Source: Saprospiraceae bacterium (GTDB taxonomy: Bacteria > Bacteroidota > Bacteroidia > Chitinophagales > Saprospiraceae). Taken from it: a stretch of DNA of 64,000 nucleotides. Under the pieces are notes generated by a model that worked only from the letters and a program-made list of their open reading frames with translations, was not told the origin of the DNA and did no database searches. Every line of letters begins with the position of its first letter. The first letter of the stretch is position 1. Below are positions 51,939 to 61,031 of this stretch, piece by piece. The translations under genes and the position numbers were made by a program. The stretch lies in contig JANQSS010000173.1 of the NCBI GenBank assembly GCA_028279185.1, positions 1 to 64,000 of the forward strand. Direction: 5' to 3'.

Positions 51939-53497
51939 CGATCTTTTTTCTTAAGATTTCGATCAATTGATTTCATATTAAAAACCGGGCCGTGTGCGGT
52001 TCCATTGAGCAATTGAATAAATGAAGGGTTCTGAATTTCTGAATAGTTTTTCAGCATCCAGGGAGTAAATACCAGTGAAGACGACATCACAATAACCGCG
52101 GATAAATAAATCAGCTTGAGACCTTTGCGAACATGTTCTTTCACTGCAAAAAACAAGCAGCCGATGCCAACAAACAAAGACACTATTTGCAACCAGGCAA
52201 CGCTGTCATGGTAGACACGCAACCCTGCGCGAGTGTCCAGTTGCACAAAAAATACGAGTGCCAAACAAATGAAAAAAACACCGACAAAAGCCATTCGACC
52301 AAGGCCGTGGTACCACAGTATGGCGATGACAGCAAGTATCGCAATTATGGCCGTTAGCTTTATACCCAACGCAATACCTCCAAGCACCCCAACTATTACA
52401 GCCAAGGCTACCATGCTTTGCCGCGTAGGCTTGGAAAGCAAGTTCTGTATCAGAGAAAATCCGCTAATCACCATAGCTAACAACATGAATGTCAGTCCTA
52501 AATCCACTTTCAGCTCTTGCGACGCTTGAGTAGTTACTGACGGCATGTATGAAAACAATGTTACCGCCATTAGTGCTATTTCAGGTCTAAGTTTCATTAC
52601 CCGGCAGCCAATTTCGTATGTTGCCCATTGGACTAAAACAAGCCCATACCAGGATAATATTAACAACATCTCCACACGGCCGGTCAATCCATAACCTGCA
52701 GCTTGCAGCAAACTCCAATTGTAAGGTTGATAACCAGTCTGTAGAGCAGCCGCTTCAGTGATAAGCTTAGGTAAATTTATATAATAGTTTTGTGCATCGA
52801 ATCCAACCGGATAAGGACTCAGGGTATGGCCAAAAGTCAGTGCATTGATTAATACTATGAAAAGTAAACAGACTATTCCAACTCCGCAGACCTTATTGCT
52901 GAATGGAATTGGCTGACTAAGTGCTTTAAGCGAGCGCCATGTACGCCTGTAAAAGACGAGTAAAGGCCAGGCTATAGTCAATAAGATGACATACCAGGTA
53001 AATATATTCAGCAGTAGGACTATGAAGATCAAAATCATAAAAACACACAGACCAAGAGCTATATACACGGAAGAAGCTAACTTCTCAGAAGGTATAAGAA
53101 TGGATTCCACCAAATAACTTCCAACATTATACGCTGATACTGTTAATCCTGTTAGCAAACCAATGAAGCATAAGGTTCGCAGCATATAGAACAAAACACT
53201 CAGCCCAGTATACTCCACTTTTGAGTACATGACAAGATTAACGAGTGTTCCTCCCCAGAGCAAGGCAAAAAAGAGCACTATCAAACTGAACCAGCTAACC
53301 TGCCCACGAGCGAGTTTGACCCAAATGACACCGGCTATCGTTAATATCATACCATGAATGATGGCTATCGCGATGAACGTATTTCCGAATGAGGCTGCAT
53401 ACAACGGATGCTTAAACCAATAGTCGAGAAATACCCAGACCATCCATACCACAGCCAGCACTTTGAGCCAAATTGCTGTGGGTTTATCACTGTTCAT
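51935..53497 (-). CDS. Multi-pass membrane protein, GT-C glycosyltransferase-like
   Basis: 520 residues with about 12 membrane helices. A periplasmic segment near the middle (GHTLSPYPVGFDAQNYYINLPKLITEAAALQTGYQPYNWSLLQAAGYGLTG) resembles the acceptor-binding loop in ArnT/PMT-like GT-C enzymes, with an acidic-poor GFDAQNYY where many have DE or DD. This makes it a plausible but unproven glycosyltransferase or flippase-type protein. Its 3' end overlaps the start of the next membrane protein gene; it is the first gene of the minus-strand half of the locus. Confidence 0.7.
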   Translation of the reverse strand: MNSDKPTAIWLKVLAVVWMVWVFLDYWFKHPLYAASFGNTFIAIAIIHGMILTIAGVIWVKLARGQVSWFSLIVLFFALLWGGTLVNLVMYSKVEYTGLSVLFYMLRTLCFIGLLTGLTVSAYNVGSYLVESILIPSEKLASSVYIALGLCVFMILIFIVLLLNIFTWYVILLTIAWPLLVFYRRTWRSLKALSQPIPFSNKVCGVGIVCLLFIVLINALTFGHTLSPYPVGFDAQNYYINLPKLITEAAALQTGYQPYNWSLLQAAGYGLTGRVEMLLILSWYGLVLVQWATYEIGCRVMKLRPEIALMAVTLFSYMPSVTTQASQELKVDLGLTFMLLAMVISGFSLIQNLLSKPTRQSMVALAVIVGVLGGIALGIKLTAIIAILAVIAILWYHGLGRMAFVGVFFICLALVFFVQLDTRAGLRVYHDSVAWLQIVSLFVGIGCLFFAVKEHVRKGLKLIYLSAVIVMSSSLVFTPWMLKNYSEIQNPSFIQLLNGTAHGPVFNMKSIDRNLKKKDR

Positions 53498-53594
53498 TTA
53501 AGGGCAATGGTTGAATGGTTATCATCTTTAGAACTACAAACTTGCACAAAATTTTTCATATTATAAAAACATGTTATATTAATCTTTGAAAGGC

Positions 53595-53602
53595 TATCTT
53601 TG
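53595..53602 (+). promoter_or_regulatory. -7 box (TATCTTTG) for the plus-strand glycan genes
   Basis: A perfect TAnnTTTG match 29 bases before the ATG at 53631. It lies downstream of the alternative ATG at 53586, supporting the shorter DUF2304 start. Confidence 0.5.
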
Positions 53603-53630
53603 TCTCAAAGAGCGGCATCATTCTTCACAC

Positions 53631-54020
53631 ATGAATTTCGAAGCATATCAGTATATCGTACCCGCCATAAGTGCCCTTTTTTTGATTAGAATTGGGATTC
53701 AATATGTCAAGCAAAAAAGGAGCATTTTCAGCACAGTGGTCTGGACTATTTTCTGGGGCGTCATTGCTGTTTTAGCCTTTGCTCCCCATATTCTTTCGAC
53801 TATACTGGCAGATGTCCTTGGCTTTGCGGATAACGTTCACGCCGTACTATTTATCGGCTTGGGGCTTGCTTTCTTGATTATTTTTTATTTGTCCAGCGTC
53901 ATTGATAAATTGGAGTCACAGCTCACCTCACTTGTACGTAAACTCGCCCTTATGGATGTCGACATAGAAGACGAAGATGACTTCAACGAAAACCCGGACA
54001 TGAAAAAGGTTAACCCATAG
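53631..54020 (+). CDS. DUF2304 family small membrane protein
   Basis: 129 residues from the ATG at 53631 (MNFEAYQYIVPAISALFLIRIGI); the 15 codons upstream include the -7 box. Three membrane helices (about 9-27, 37-58 and 66-90) and an acidic C-terminal tail after a short coiled coil (VIDKLESQLTSLVRKLALMD). This is the DUF2304 pattern, a partner of DPM1-like glycosyltransferases, here at 49892-50572 in the divergent half of the locus. It is followed by two GT4 genes and VanZ with minimal gaps. Confidence 0.88.
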   Translation: MNFEAYQYIVPAISALFLIRIGIQYVKQKRSIFSTVVWTIFWGVIAVLAFAPHILSTILADVLGFADNVHAVLFIGLGLAFLIIFYLSSVIDKLESQLTSLVRKLALMDVDIEDEDDFNENPDMKKVNP

Positions 54021-54025
54021 TTCGG

Positions 54026-55159
54026 ATGAGAATATTATTCATCCTTGAAAATTATTATCCCGCTATTGGTGGTGTAGAAACGCTTTTCAAAACATTGATT
54101 GACGAATTAAACAAAAAGCGCATTGAAACCGTCGTACTTACCACGAACCATCATCAACTACCTAAAAAAGAGACAATTGGGCACTGTACAATTTACAGAT
54201 ATCGGTTTATAAGCCGATACCTTTTCACAATATTGGCCCTATTTCCTGCACTTCGTCATGGTCGCACCGCGGACTTCATTCATACAACTTCCTACAACGC
54301 CGGAATGCCTGCAAGCATTGCTGGCTTGATTCTTCGTAAGAAGGTAGTTATAACATTTCATGAAGTGTGGGGAAAGCTGTGGTTTAAGCTCCCCTTCTTT
54401 TCCCGACTATCTCAAACGCTTCATTACACGTTTGAGCAAATGTTATTGCGACTTCCATTTCATCGATTCATCGCAGTGAGCGAATTTACAGCCAATCGCT
54501 TGCGCAAGCATAAAATTAGGGATGATAAAATTACGATGATTTATAATGGAATAGATTATGAAAAATGGACAAATAAGAATGTACACCAATCGAAGCCCAG
54601 CCACACATCCCACAAGAAACCTTTTAAGTTCCTCTATTTTGGACGGCTTGGAATATCAAAAGGTCTTAATTTATTACTACCAGCATTTTTAAAACTCTGT
54701 AATGAGCGCGACGATGTCGAGTTGAAGCTTGTACTTCCTAAGAAGCCTGTCAGTCTGCTGAATGTGATCTTCAAGGAAATAAAAAAGTTCAAATCAGATC
54801 AAGCCCCTCAGGTAGTGCATGAAATTCCGCATACACAACTGCTCCATGAAATTAAGTCAAGTAATTGCGTCATTATCCCATCATATAGTGAGGGTTTTGG
54901 ATATACAGCGGTTGAATCAATGGCTGTTGGAACACCCATAATTAGTTCAGGGCAAGGATCGTTAAAAGAAATTGTGTGCGGAAACTTTATACAAATGAAG
55001 AGTCAGGATACAAATGGGCTCCACCATGCGATGACTTTGGCATTGTTCGATAAGTGGGAGTACCTGGAACCCACCAACTTTCAACTTGAGGATACCGTTG
55101 AAAAGTACATTCAGATGTATGAAAGCATATCCGGAAAGAATTTCGGAAATATCAATTGA
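54026..55159 (+). CDS. Glycosyltransferase family 4
   Basis: 377 residues. GT-B fold with the N-terminal YYPAIGGVETLFKTLIDEL and a C-terminal donor site SEGFGYTAVESMAVGTPIISS (E-x7-E pattern). It starts six bases after the DUF2304 stop. It likely adds a sugar to a lipid-linked glycan in the cytoplasm. The nucleotide sugar is unknown. Confidence 0.93.
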   Translation: MRILFILENYYPAIGGVETLFKTLIDELNKKRIETVVLTTNHHQLPKKETIGHCTIYRYRFISRYLFTILALFPALRHGRTADFIHTTSYNAGMPASIAGLILRKKVVITFHEVWGKLWFKLPFFSRLSQTLHYTFEQMLLRLPFHRFIAVSEFTANRLRKHKIRDDKITMIYNGIDYEKWTNKNVHQSKPSHTSHKKPFKFLYFGRLGISKGLNLLLPAFLKLCNERDDVELKLVLPKKPVSLLNVIFKEIKKFKSDQAPQVVHEIPHTQLLHEIKSSNCVIIPSYSEGFGYTAVESMAVGTPIISSGQGSLKEIVCGNFIQMKSQDTNGLHHAMTLALFDKWEYLEPTNFQLEDTVEKYIQMYESISGKNFGNIN

Positions 55160-56284
55160 ATGAATAAGAAAAAGGTTGTCATAATAGCCGATGCGCTTGA
55201 TTTTCAATATGCCGGAATTAAGGTGTATTTAGAGGGGCTCGTCCATGCCCTTCAAGATGAAACCTTAAACCATTCATATATTTTGTTGCGTGCAGATGAG
55301 GATTTTCGCGATTACGCAGGACAAGTTTATGTAAAAAGCCATGTAAGCCGCTTTTTACATCCCAAATCGAGGTTATTGGTCGAAATTCCGAAGGCTATTA
55401 AACAGATCAATCCTGATGTCGTAGTAGAACCCTGTCATTTCGGTCCATTTCGGATATCAAATAAGGTGAAAAAAGTTACATTTATTCACGACATAACACC
55501 GGTTTCACATCCGCAATTTCATGCGACCAACAGTGTGTTGTTGCACAAACTGTTATTACCCGGAATCTTAAAAAGAGCCAATTTAATTATTACCAATTCG
55601 CAACGAACGAAAGAGGACGTTATTAAACAATATGTCTATGCGAAGGGCAAAACTGAAGTCGTCTACCCCGGCCCCAATGATCTATCTCAAATGTCATTCG
55701 CTCCGGTCGAAGGATTGGATATAAAAAAGGAGGCATATATCTTGCATGTAGGTACGATTGAACCCAGAAAAAACCTGTCTTTTTTACTCACTTGTTTCGA
55801 AAAAATAAAACTACGTAGACCAGACCTCAAACTTGTCATATCGGGTAAAAAAGGATGGAAAAATAAACCATTTTTTGAGGCGATGTCTCATCACGTCAAT
55901 AAAGATGACATATTAATTACGGGCTATCTTGAAAAAGATCAAATATTTTCGCTGTACAAACATGCTTCATGCATGTTATTTACGAGCCATTATGAAGGAT
56001 TCGGCATTCCCCTGTTGGAAGCCATGGAAAGCGGATGCCCCATCATAACATCGAATAATTCTGCACAGAAAGAAGTTTGTCGAAATGCAGTCGTTTATCT
56101 GGACGACTATAGTGCCCCGGACTGGGCTGATGCCTTTTTGGCGGTTGATGAAAATCAAGCTTTACGCGAACAGCTAATAGCGCGTGGCAAAAAAAGATCC
56201 GCCGAGTTTGATTGGAAAAAGTCAGCCCAAAAGTTTGATTCGTTAATTTCCAGTATGTATGAATTCGACCCAAGAAATAAATAG
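55160..56284 (+). CDS. Glycosyltransferase family 4
   Basis: 374 residues. N-terminal AGIKVYLEGLVHAL and FIHDITPVSHPQFH, the latter as in mannosyltransferase-like GT4 proteins, then VGTIEPRKNLSFLLTCFEKI and the donor motif HYEGFGIPLLEAMESGCPIITS. It starts directly after the stop of the previous GT4 gene with zero spacing. The two GT4s probably add successive sugars of one repeat unit. Confidence 0.93.
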   Translation: MNKKKVVIIADALDFQYAGIKVYLEGLVHALQDETLNHSYILLRADEDFRDYAGQVYVKSHVSRFLHPKSRLLVEIPKAIKQINPDVVVEPCHFGPFRISNKVKKVTFIHDITPVSHPQFHATNSVLLHKLLLPGILKRANLIITNSQRTKEDVIKQYVYAKGKTEVVYPGPNDLSQMSFAPVEGLDIKKEAYILHVGTIEPRKNLSFLLTCFEKIKLRRPDLKLVISGKKGWKNKPFFEAMSHHVNKDDILITGYLEKDQIFSLYKHASCMLFTSHYEGFGIPLLEAMESGCPIITSNNSAQKEVCRNAVVYLDDYSAPDWADAFLAVDENQALREQLIARGKKRSAEFDWKKSAQKFDSLISSMYEFDPRNK

Positions 56285-57083
56285 TAATCGTACTATTCCT
56301 TTGTTTATTGGAACAGTTCTATTTTACATAGCGACCGTATTACCGCATGAAACGGTAGGAGCATTCATCGGTTCTTTTTTTGCTAATGTAAGTCGCGAAG
56401 TCTATGACCAGACAATGTTCGTTTTCCTATCGGTAGGCATTATGCTGTTCGCCATTTTTGTTTTGCGCTCACTTTTAAAGAACCACGACCGATTGAAGCT
56501 GGGCATACTATATCTCACTATAACCATAGGCTTGGCCATAGTTGCGATGAAATTACTGGTTGTTATTAATGTAGAATTTGTGCATTTTATTCAATATGGC
56601 ATTCTTTCTATCTTAGTATTCTTCCTGGTTCGTCGATATGAATATACCGCATGGATAATATTATTTATGGCGCTACTTGATGAAAGTTATCAACACTTTT
56701 TTCTAACACCAAATACTTTTCAGTATTTGGATTTTAATGACATTTTGTTGGATCAAATCGGTGCAGGCTTTGGCTTGTCTACACTCTTTTGCCTAAAGGC
56801 AGAAACATATCCACGTCGAAAGAATATTACACGAACACTTGTCAGCGCCTACCTTCTCTTATTTATTATTTGCGTTGGACTTTACCTTTCCGGTACATTA
56901 CGAATATGGCCGACAGAAGGTGAACCCTTAGCTCCGATTCAGGTTATGCATCAGGATATAGAAGGATTTTGGCAAAAAGTACGGAAAGTACATCGCTACC
57001 ATATTGTCAGACCGTTAGAAGGTGCGTGCCTTTCTATTTTCTTAGCGCTGATTTACAGTGGGTTGGATCGATTGAGTAGGTAA
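56259..57083 (+). CDS. VanZ-like membrane protein
   Basis: 274 residues with about six membrane helices. The VanZ-like core is FMALLDESYQHFFLTPNTFQYLDFNDILLDQIGAGFGL, with the D-E-x-x-Q and F-N-D-I-x-x-D-x-x-G positions conserved. The start overlaps the end of the preceding GT4 gene by 26 bases, as the frame has no alternative early ATG. Function within the glycan locus is unknown. In other systems VanZ proteins affect surface polymer or lipid-linked glycan traits. Confidence 0.85.
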   Translation: MNSTQEINSNRTIPLFIGTVLFYIATVLPHETVGAFIGSFFANVSREVYDQTMFVFLSVGIMLFAIFVLRSLLKNHDRLKLGILYLTITIGLAIVAMKLLVVINVEFVHFIQYGILSILVFFLVRRYEYTAWIILFMALLDESYQHFFLTPNTFQYLDFNDILLDQIGAGFGLSTLFCLKAETYPRRKNITRTLVSAYLLLFIICVGLYLSGTLRIWPTEGEPLAPIQVMHQDIEGFWQKVRKVHRYHIVRPLEGACLSIFLALIYSGLDRLSR

Positions 57084-57139
57084 AAGTTGAGTCGACCATT
57101 TGGCTTAAATTACACGGGCAAAACTGCATATTGATTGCC

Positions 57140-58207
57140 TTACTCATTTGAAACTACTTTTTCAAATTGCGTGGGTTTGCGTTTCAACATGTGTTTGGTA
57201 AATCGTTTAACATCGAACAATAAAAAAAACTCCATCTTACGAAGTATGCTCAAACTTGATATAGGCCGGTGATTTTTAAAAAAAGCAGTCCTCGATTCTA
57301 AAATCATCTTTCGCTTGCTGGTCAATGTTTGCCATATTGCCGTTCTCATCACTCTAAAGAAAAACCACCTACCAAAAATTAAGTTTAGCAATAATACTAA
57401 TCCATATTTAAAAATAATAAATGGTGTATTTATTAGTAACACCGGCCAAGGCATTAATTTTATGTACGAATAAAAAATATTTATTTGTGTTTTTAGGACG
57501 TAATTATAATCCCTGACGCGAGAAACACTTTGGGATATCTTATGGAATACAATTGCCTCTGGAGTGAAAATTGATTTATAACCTAAGATTGTACCGCGTA
57601 CACCCAATTCTGCATCTTCATAGCCCGTTTCAAAAAACTCATCAAACAATCCTATTTCTCTGAGCATAGCTGTGCGATACAATGCTGCACCGGCACATGG
57701 TCCTACATTTTCATGAACGTCATTATATACCTCATTCTTTTCTCCACTTCCTTTTGGAATAATTTCTGCTGTATTTAATAATCGATGGCCGATGTTGTCC
57801 AGCATATTTTTTTTGAAATAGTTCACCATCTTTCCACCAACCATGTCAGCATTGTACGTATTCGCGGCTGCAACTAATTTTTCTACCCAGTCCTTTTTTG
57901 CAAAGGCATCATTATTTAAAAGAATTATAAATTCTGGGGGAACAGCCCTACTTATTATTTCAGCCAATACAATGTTATGAGCACGGGTAAACCCAAGATT
58001 TTTATCGTTTAGTCTTAAAAAAATGTTTTCATGAGAAGCTGCCAGTGATCTTAATCGAGAAACATTGTCTTCGTCGGAACCATTGTCAACGAGATATATT
58101 TTGACATCTGATTCCGTTTGGTTGAGTAAATGCTCAACACATTTTTCTGTATCATCAATCCCATTCCAATTTAGAATGATAACCGGTATAGATGTCTTGG
58201 CGACCAT
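57140..58207 (-). CDS. Glycosyltransferase family 2 (rhamnosyltransferase-like)
   Basis: 355 residues from the ATG at 58207 (MVAKTSIPVIILNWNGIDDTE); a start six codons upstream also exists but is less typical. GT-A motifs are VIILNWNG, LVDNGSDEDN, IILLNNDAFAKKDWVEKLV and FFETGYEDAELGVRG. These match WbbL/RfbF-type rhamnosyl- or similar transferases acting on cell-surface polysaccharide. A C-terminal region with one or two hydrophobic helices (LLINTPFIIFKYGLVLLLNLIFG) would keep it at the membrane. It faces the VanZ-like gene convergently. Confidence 0.92.
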   Translation of the reverse strand: MVAKTSIPVIILNWNGIDDTEKCVEHLLNQTESDVKIYLVDNGSDEDNVSRLRSLAASHENIFLRLNDKNLGFTRAHNIVLAEIISRAVPPEFIILLNNDAFAKKDWVEKLVAAANTYNADMVGGKMVNYFKKNMLDNIGHRLLNTAEIIPKGSGEKNEVYNDVHENVGPCAGAALYRTAMLREIGLFDEFFETGYEDAELGVRGTILGYKSIFTPEAIVFHKISQSVSRVRDYNYVLKTQINIFYSYIKLMPWPVLLINTPFIIFKYGLVLLLNLIFGRWFFFRVMRTAIWQTLTSKRKMILESRTAFFKNHRPISSLSILRKMEFFLLFDVKRFTKHMLKRKPTQFEKVVSNE

Positions 58208-58527
58208 GCAGGGCACAAAATACATACATATTTAAGAGGGCATGTTGGAAGAGAATAACAAGTTAAATTGGTCCGCGATGCCCCGCGTGGTTGAATTATT
58301 TTATCTGATAGGAAATGGGGTCCTACCTGCAAACTTGCATTTGCTATCTATCTGACCCACTAGTTTCATAAGTACTTGATTACCCAAGAATTAGCACCGC
58401 TGGTAAATGAAATTGCACCAACACATGCAAGGATATTGTCTATACCAAGACTGAATTTCCAAAATGTACGCATCACGGCAAGTAATCCAGATTTGCGAAT
58501 CCCTCCAACTTCCTGTAGTTTAGCAAA
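58208..58527. other. Intergenic, no gene seen
   Basis: About 320 bases between the divergent GT2 gene and the SDR gene. No open frame of note and no strong hairpin. TAGTTTAG just before the SDR start is a weak variant of the -7 box. Confidence 0.5.
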
Positions 58528-59301
58528 ATGGAAAAAAACGTGTTAATCACAGGAGCCACAGCGGGAATTGGGCTGGCAACCGCCCGCATTTTTGCACAGC
58601 ACGGTCACAATCTGGTCTTGACAGGAAGGCGCCAGGATCGACTGGAAAAGATTCGTGACCAACTTGATGTAGGGGAACAGGTAGACATTGGAATTTTGCG
58701 GTTTGACGTTCGCGATTCGCATGCATGTGAAGAGGCACTAGGGCTATTAAAGGATAAAAATTTTCATGTTGATATTTTGATTAATAATGCTGGGCTGGCT
58801 AAAGGCTACGACGCCATTCATGAGGGAAAATGGGAAGACTGGAATCAAATGATCGACACAAACATCAAGGGCCTGTTATATATGACTCGTTTGGTTAGTG
58901 AAGGCATGGTCAATCGAGGCTCTGGACATATCATCAATGTATGTTCAATAGCCGGTAAAGAGGTTTATCCAAAGGGAAACGTCTACTGCGCTACGAAGCA
59001 CGCCGTGGATGCATTGACGCGGGCTACACGCCTTGATCTGTATGAGCATGGCATAAAAGTTTCGCAAGTTTCACCCGGACATGTGGAGGAAACGGAGTTT
59101 GCCAGCGTACGATTCGATGGTGATGAGGAGAAAGCCGCTATCTATACGGACTTTAACCCCTTAACCGCTCGAGATGTAGCGGACACAATCTATTACATTG
59201 CTACAAGGCCTCATCACGTCAATATACAGGACGTCGTACTTTTCGGTGCGCAACAGGCCAATGGCAATTTTATATCCAGATCCGGCCGGTTATTTGATTA
59301 G
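58528..59301 (+). CDS. Short-chain dehydrogenase/reductase (YdfG-like)
   Basis: 257 residues. The cofactor motif TGATAGIG (TGxxxGIG), NNAG, the catalytic serine in CSIAGKEVY and the YCATK (YxxxK) motif are intact. Overall it resembles the YdfG group of serine/3-hydroxy-acid dehydrogenases, but the substrate cannot be assigned. The SGRLFD C-terminus is normal. It precedes the M43 protease by 39 bases on the same strand, with no obvious functional tie. Confidence 0.92.
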   Translation: MEKNVLITGATAGIGLATARIFAQHGHNLVLTGRRQDRLEKIRDQLDVGEQVDIGILRFDVRDSHACEEALGLLKDKNFHVDILINNAGLAKGYDAIHEGKWEDWNQMIDTNIKGLLYMTRLVSEGMVNRGSGHIINVCSIAGKEVYPKGNVYCATKHAVDALTRATRLDLYEHGIKVSQVSPGHVEETEFASVRFDGDEEKAAIYTDFNPLTARDVADTIYYIATRPHHVNIQDVVLFGAQQANGNFISRSGRLFD

Positions 59302-59340
59302 CTTTCAAAACGAAACCTTTACAAATTCGTTTATTTGAAT

Positions 59341-60552
59341 ATGAGATCTCTTTTAACAACGATTCTTTGTTTTTTCACAACCATATGTTTTAACCAAGAA
59401 AGACACTGCGGAATTGAAAAAATTTTACGCGATGTAGGCGAGTTGGAGGCGAAGGCATTCATGGAGATTTCAGATGCGCCAATTGCATTTCCTCGCAACG
59501 AAATTGTATTGCCTATCGTAGTGCATGTCGTTTATTCTGACGAGGCCTTTAATATCTCTGACTTCCAAATTCTATCTCAGCTTGATGCATTAAACCAAGC
59601 ATTTTCTAATGAAATTAAATTGGCCAACGACATCCTAGCGGACCATCGGGCGGTTATTGGCATGCCAGGTATTCGATTTGCCCTAGCATGTCGCGACCCG
59701 CATGGAAATCCAACCACCGGTATTACACGCACAAAGACGAGTACTCCAGAAATTGGTTTTCATTTTGCCCCTTCTGGTGTTTATGCCGTTCACCATAGTC
59801 AATATGGCGGAGCCGACCCTTGGCCAACAGATAGGTATATCAACATCTGGGTGGCCGAAATGAGCGAAACCTTACTTGGTCGATCTTCTATACCCATAGA
59901 CCTACCCGACCCAAATCAAGATGGAGTTGTCATAGCCAGTAGAAATTTTGGTTTTGCGGGACTAGCCGCCAGTCGTCAACCTTACCATCTTGGACGTACA
60001 CTCGTCCATGAAATCGGCCACTATTTTGGTTTAAACCATCCTTGGGGCAGTGGAAATGGTACATGTAATCAAGATGACGGAGTGGACGATACTCCAAATC
60101 AGTCCGAAATCTACTACGACTGTCCCGTGGAATCCACCTCAAGCTCCTGTGGCAGCGCTGATATGACTAAGAACTTTATGGGTTATACAGACGACGCCTG
60201 CCTGCAATATTTTACGCAAGGACAGGTCAATCGCATCTTGAATGTACTAAACGGCTATCGTGCATCACTTCTGTCATCGGATGCCATAAGCAATTGTGGA
60301 GGAAGTATGATCCCAGAAGAGCTACTCCTTTGGAACAAAATCGATACAAAAGAATGGATAGCTCAGTTTCCCACTTTGCAATCGGAGATAAAATTTGAAC
60401 TGTATAATATAAAAGGGCAGAAAGTTCACGAAGCCACAATTCATAACAAGGATTTAATTCGCATTCAACTCGATACAATATCTGCCGGTATATACGTCGC
60501 AATTTTTTCGTTCGAAGGTAAAATAATTCAAAAAAAATTGAATATTCTATAG
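59341..60552 (+). CDS. M43 family (pappalysin-like) zinc metalloprotease with T9SS sorting domain
   Basis: 403 residues from the ATG at 59341; a TTG two codons upstream is an alternative. Signal peptide MRSLLTTILCFFTTICF. The zinc motif HExxHxxGxxH is complete (H223, E224, H227, H233) with a Met-turn in NFMGYTDDAC and PWGSGNGTCNQDDGVDDTPNQ as in cytophagalysin-type proteases. The last ~75 residues are a type IX secretion signal (FELYNIKGQKVHE ... ISAGIYVAIFSFEGKIIQKKL). It is exported to the cell surface or medium and likely degrades proteins. Confidence 0.94.
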   Translation: MRSLLTTILCFFTTICFNQERHCGIEKILRDVGELEAKAFMEISDAPIAFPRNEIVLPIVVHVVYSDEAFNISDFQILSQLDALNQAFSNEIKLANDILADHRAVIGMPGIRFALACRDPHGNPTTGITRTKTSTPEIGFHFAPSGVYAVHHSQYGGADPWPTDRYINIWVAEMSETLLGRSSIPIDLPDPNQDGVVIASRNFGFAGLAASRQPYHLGRTLVHEIGHYFGLNHPWGSGNGTCNQDDGVDDTPNQSEIYYDCPVESTSSSCGSADMTKNFMGYTDDACLQYFTQGQVNRILNVLNGYRASLLSSDAISNCGGSMIPEELLLWNKIDTKEWIAQFPTLQSEIKFELYNIKGQKVHEATIHNKDLIRIQLDTISAGIYVAIFSFEGKIIQKKLNIL

Positions 60553-60680
60553 CCTTTTATTGAACAATATTCGAGTGTTCAAATAACCGAGCAGCTTATT
60601 AACTAAAAAGACTGATTTACCGCGTACGAATAGTATCGTTAATATTACAATTATATACTCAAAGGCCAACATTAACTTCC

Positions 60681-60863
60681 ATGACCCTGTACTATAACGT
60701 ATCCGATGCGGGCTTTAAACCTCAATGCGATATTCGTTTAAATGAAGTAGATGGGAAAATAATTTGGAGATGGGCGATCCCATCCAAAACCGAAAAAAAG
60801 CGTGACTTCGGTATACAGTATACAGTTAAATCACCTAAAAACCAGCGTATGATTGTTGAATAA
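60681..60863 (+). pseudogene. Remnant of a DUF4139 protein (internally deleted)
   Basis: A 60-codon frame in which LYYNVSDAGFKPQCDIRL matches the conserved beginning of DUF4139 domains (yYVsnAGWxPsYDiR) and GKIIWRWAIP ... IQYTVKSPKN matches their C-terminal end (GklxWxxxlxP ... YxVKYPKnk). In intact proteins these two segments are separated by over 200 residues, so the middle seems to be deleted in frame. No full-length DUF4139 gene is next to it. The family recall is from memory. Confidence 0.6.
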
Positions 60864-61031
60864 ATAGCAGGTCGAATTTATTCAAACTAAACATAATAGC
60901 TGTAAAGGGTTGCATCGCGTCACAGTTCAGAAATTCTTATCCGGTGAATTGCCGTCCAAAGAAGTGAACAGATTCAATCTATGCTATCCAATTTCTAATA
61001 GAATTCGGGTGAAGCCTCTAATCGCTCCTCC

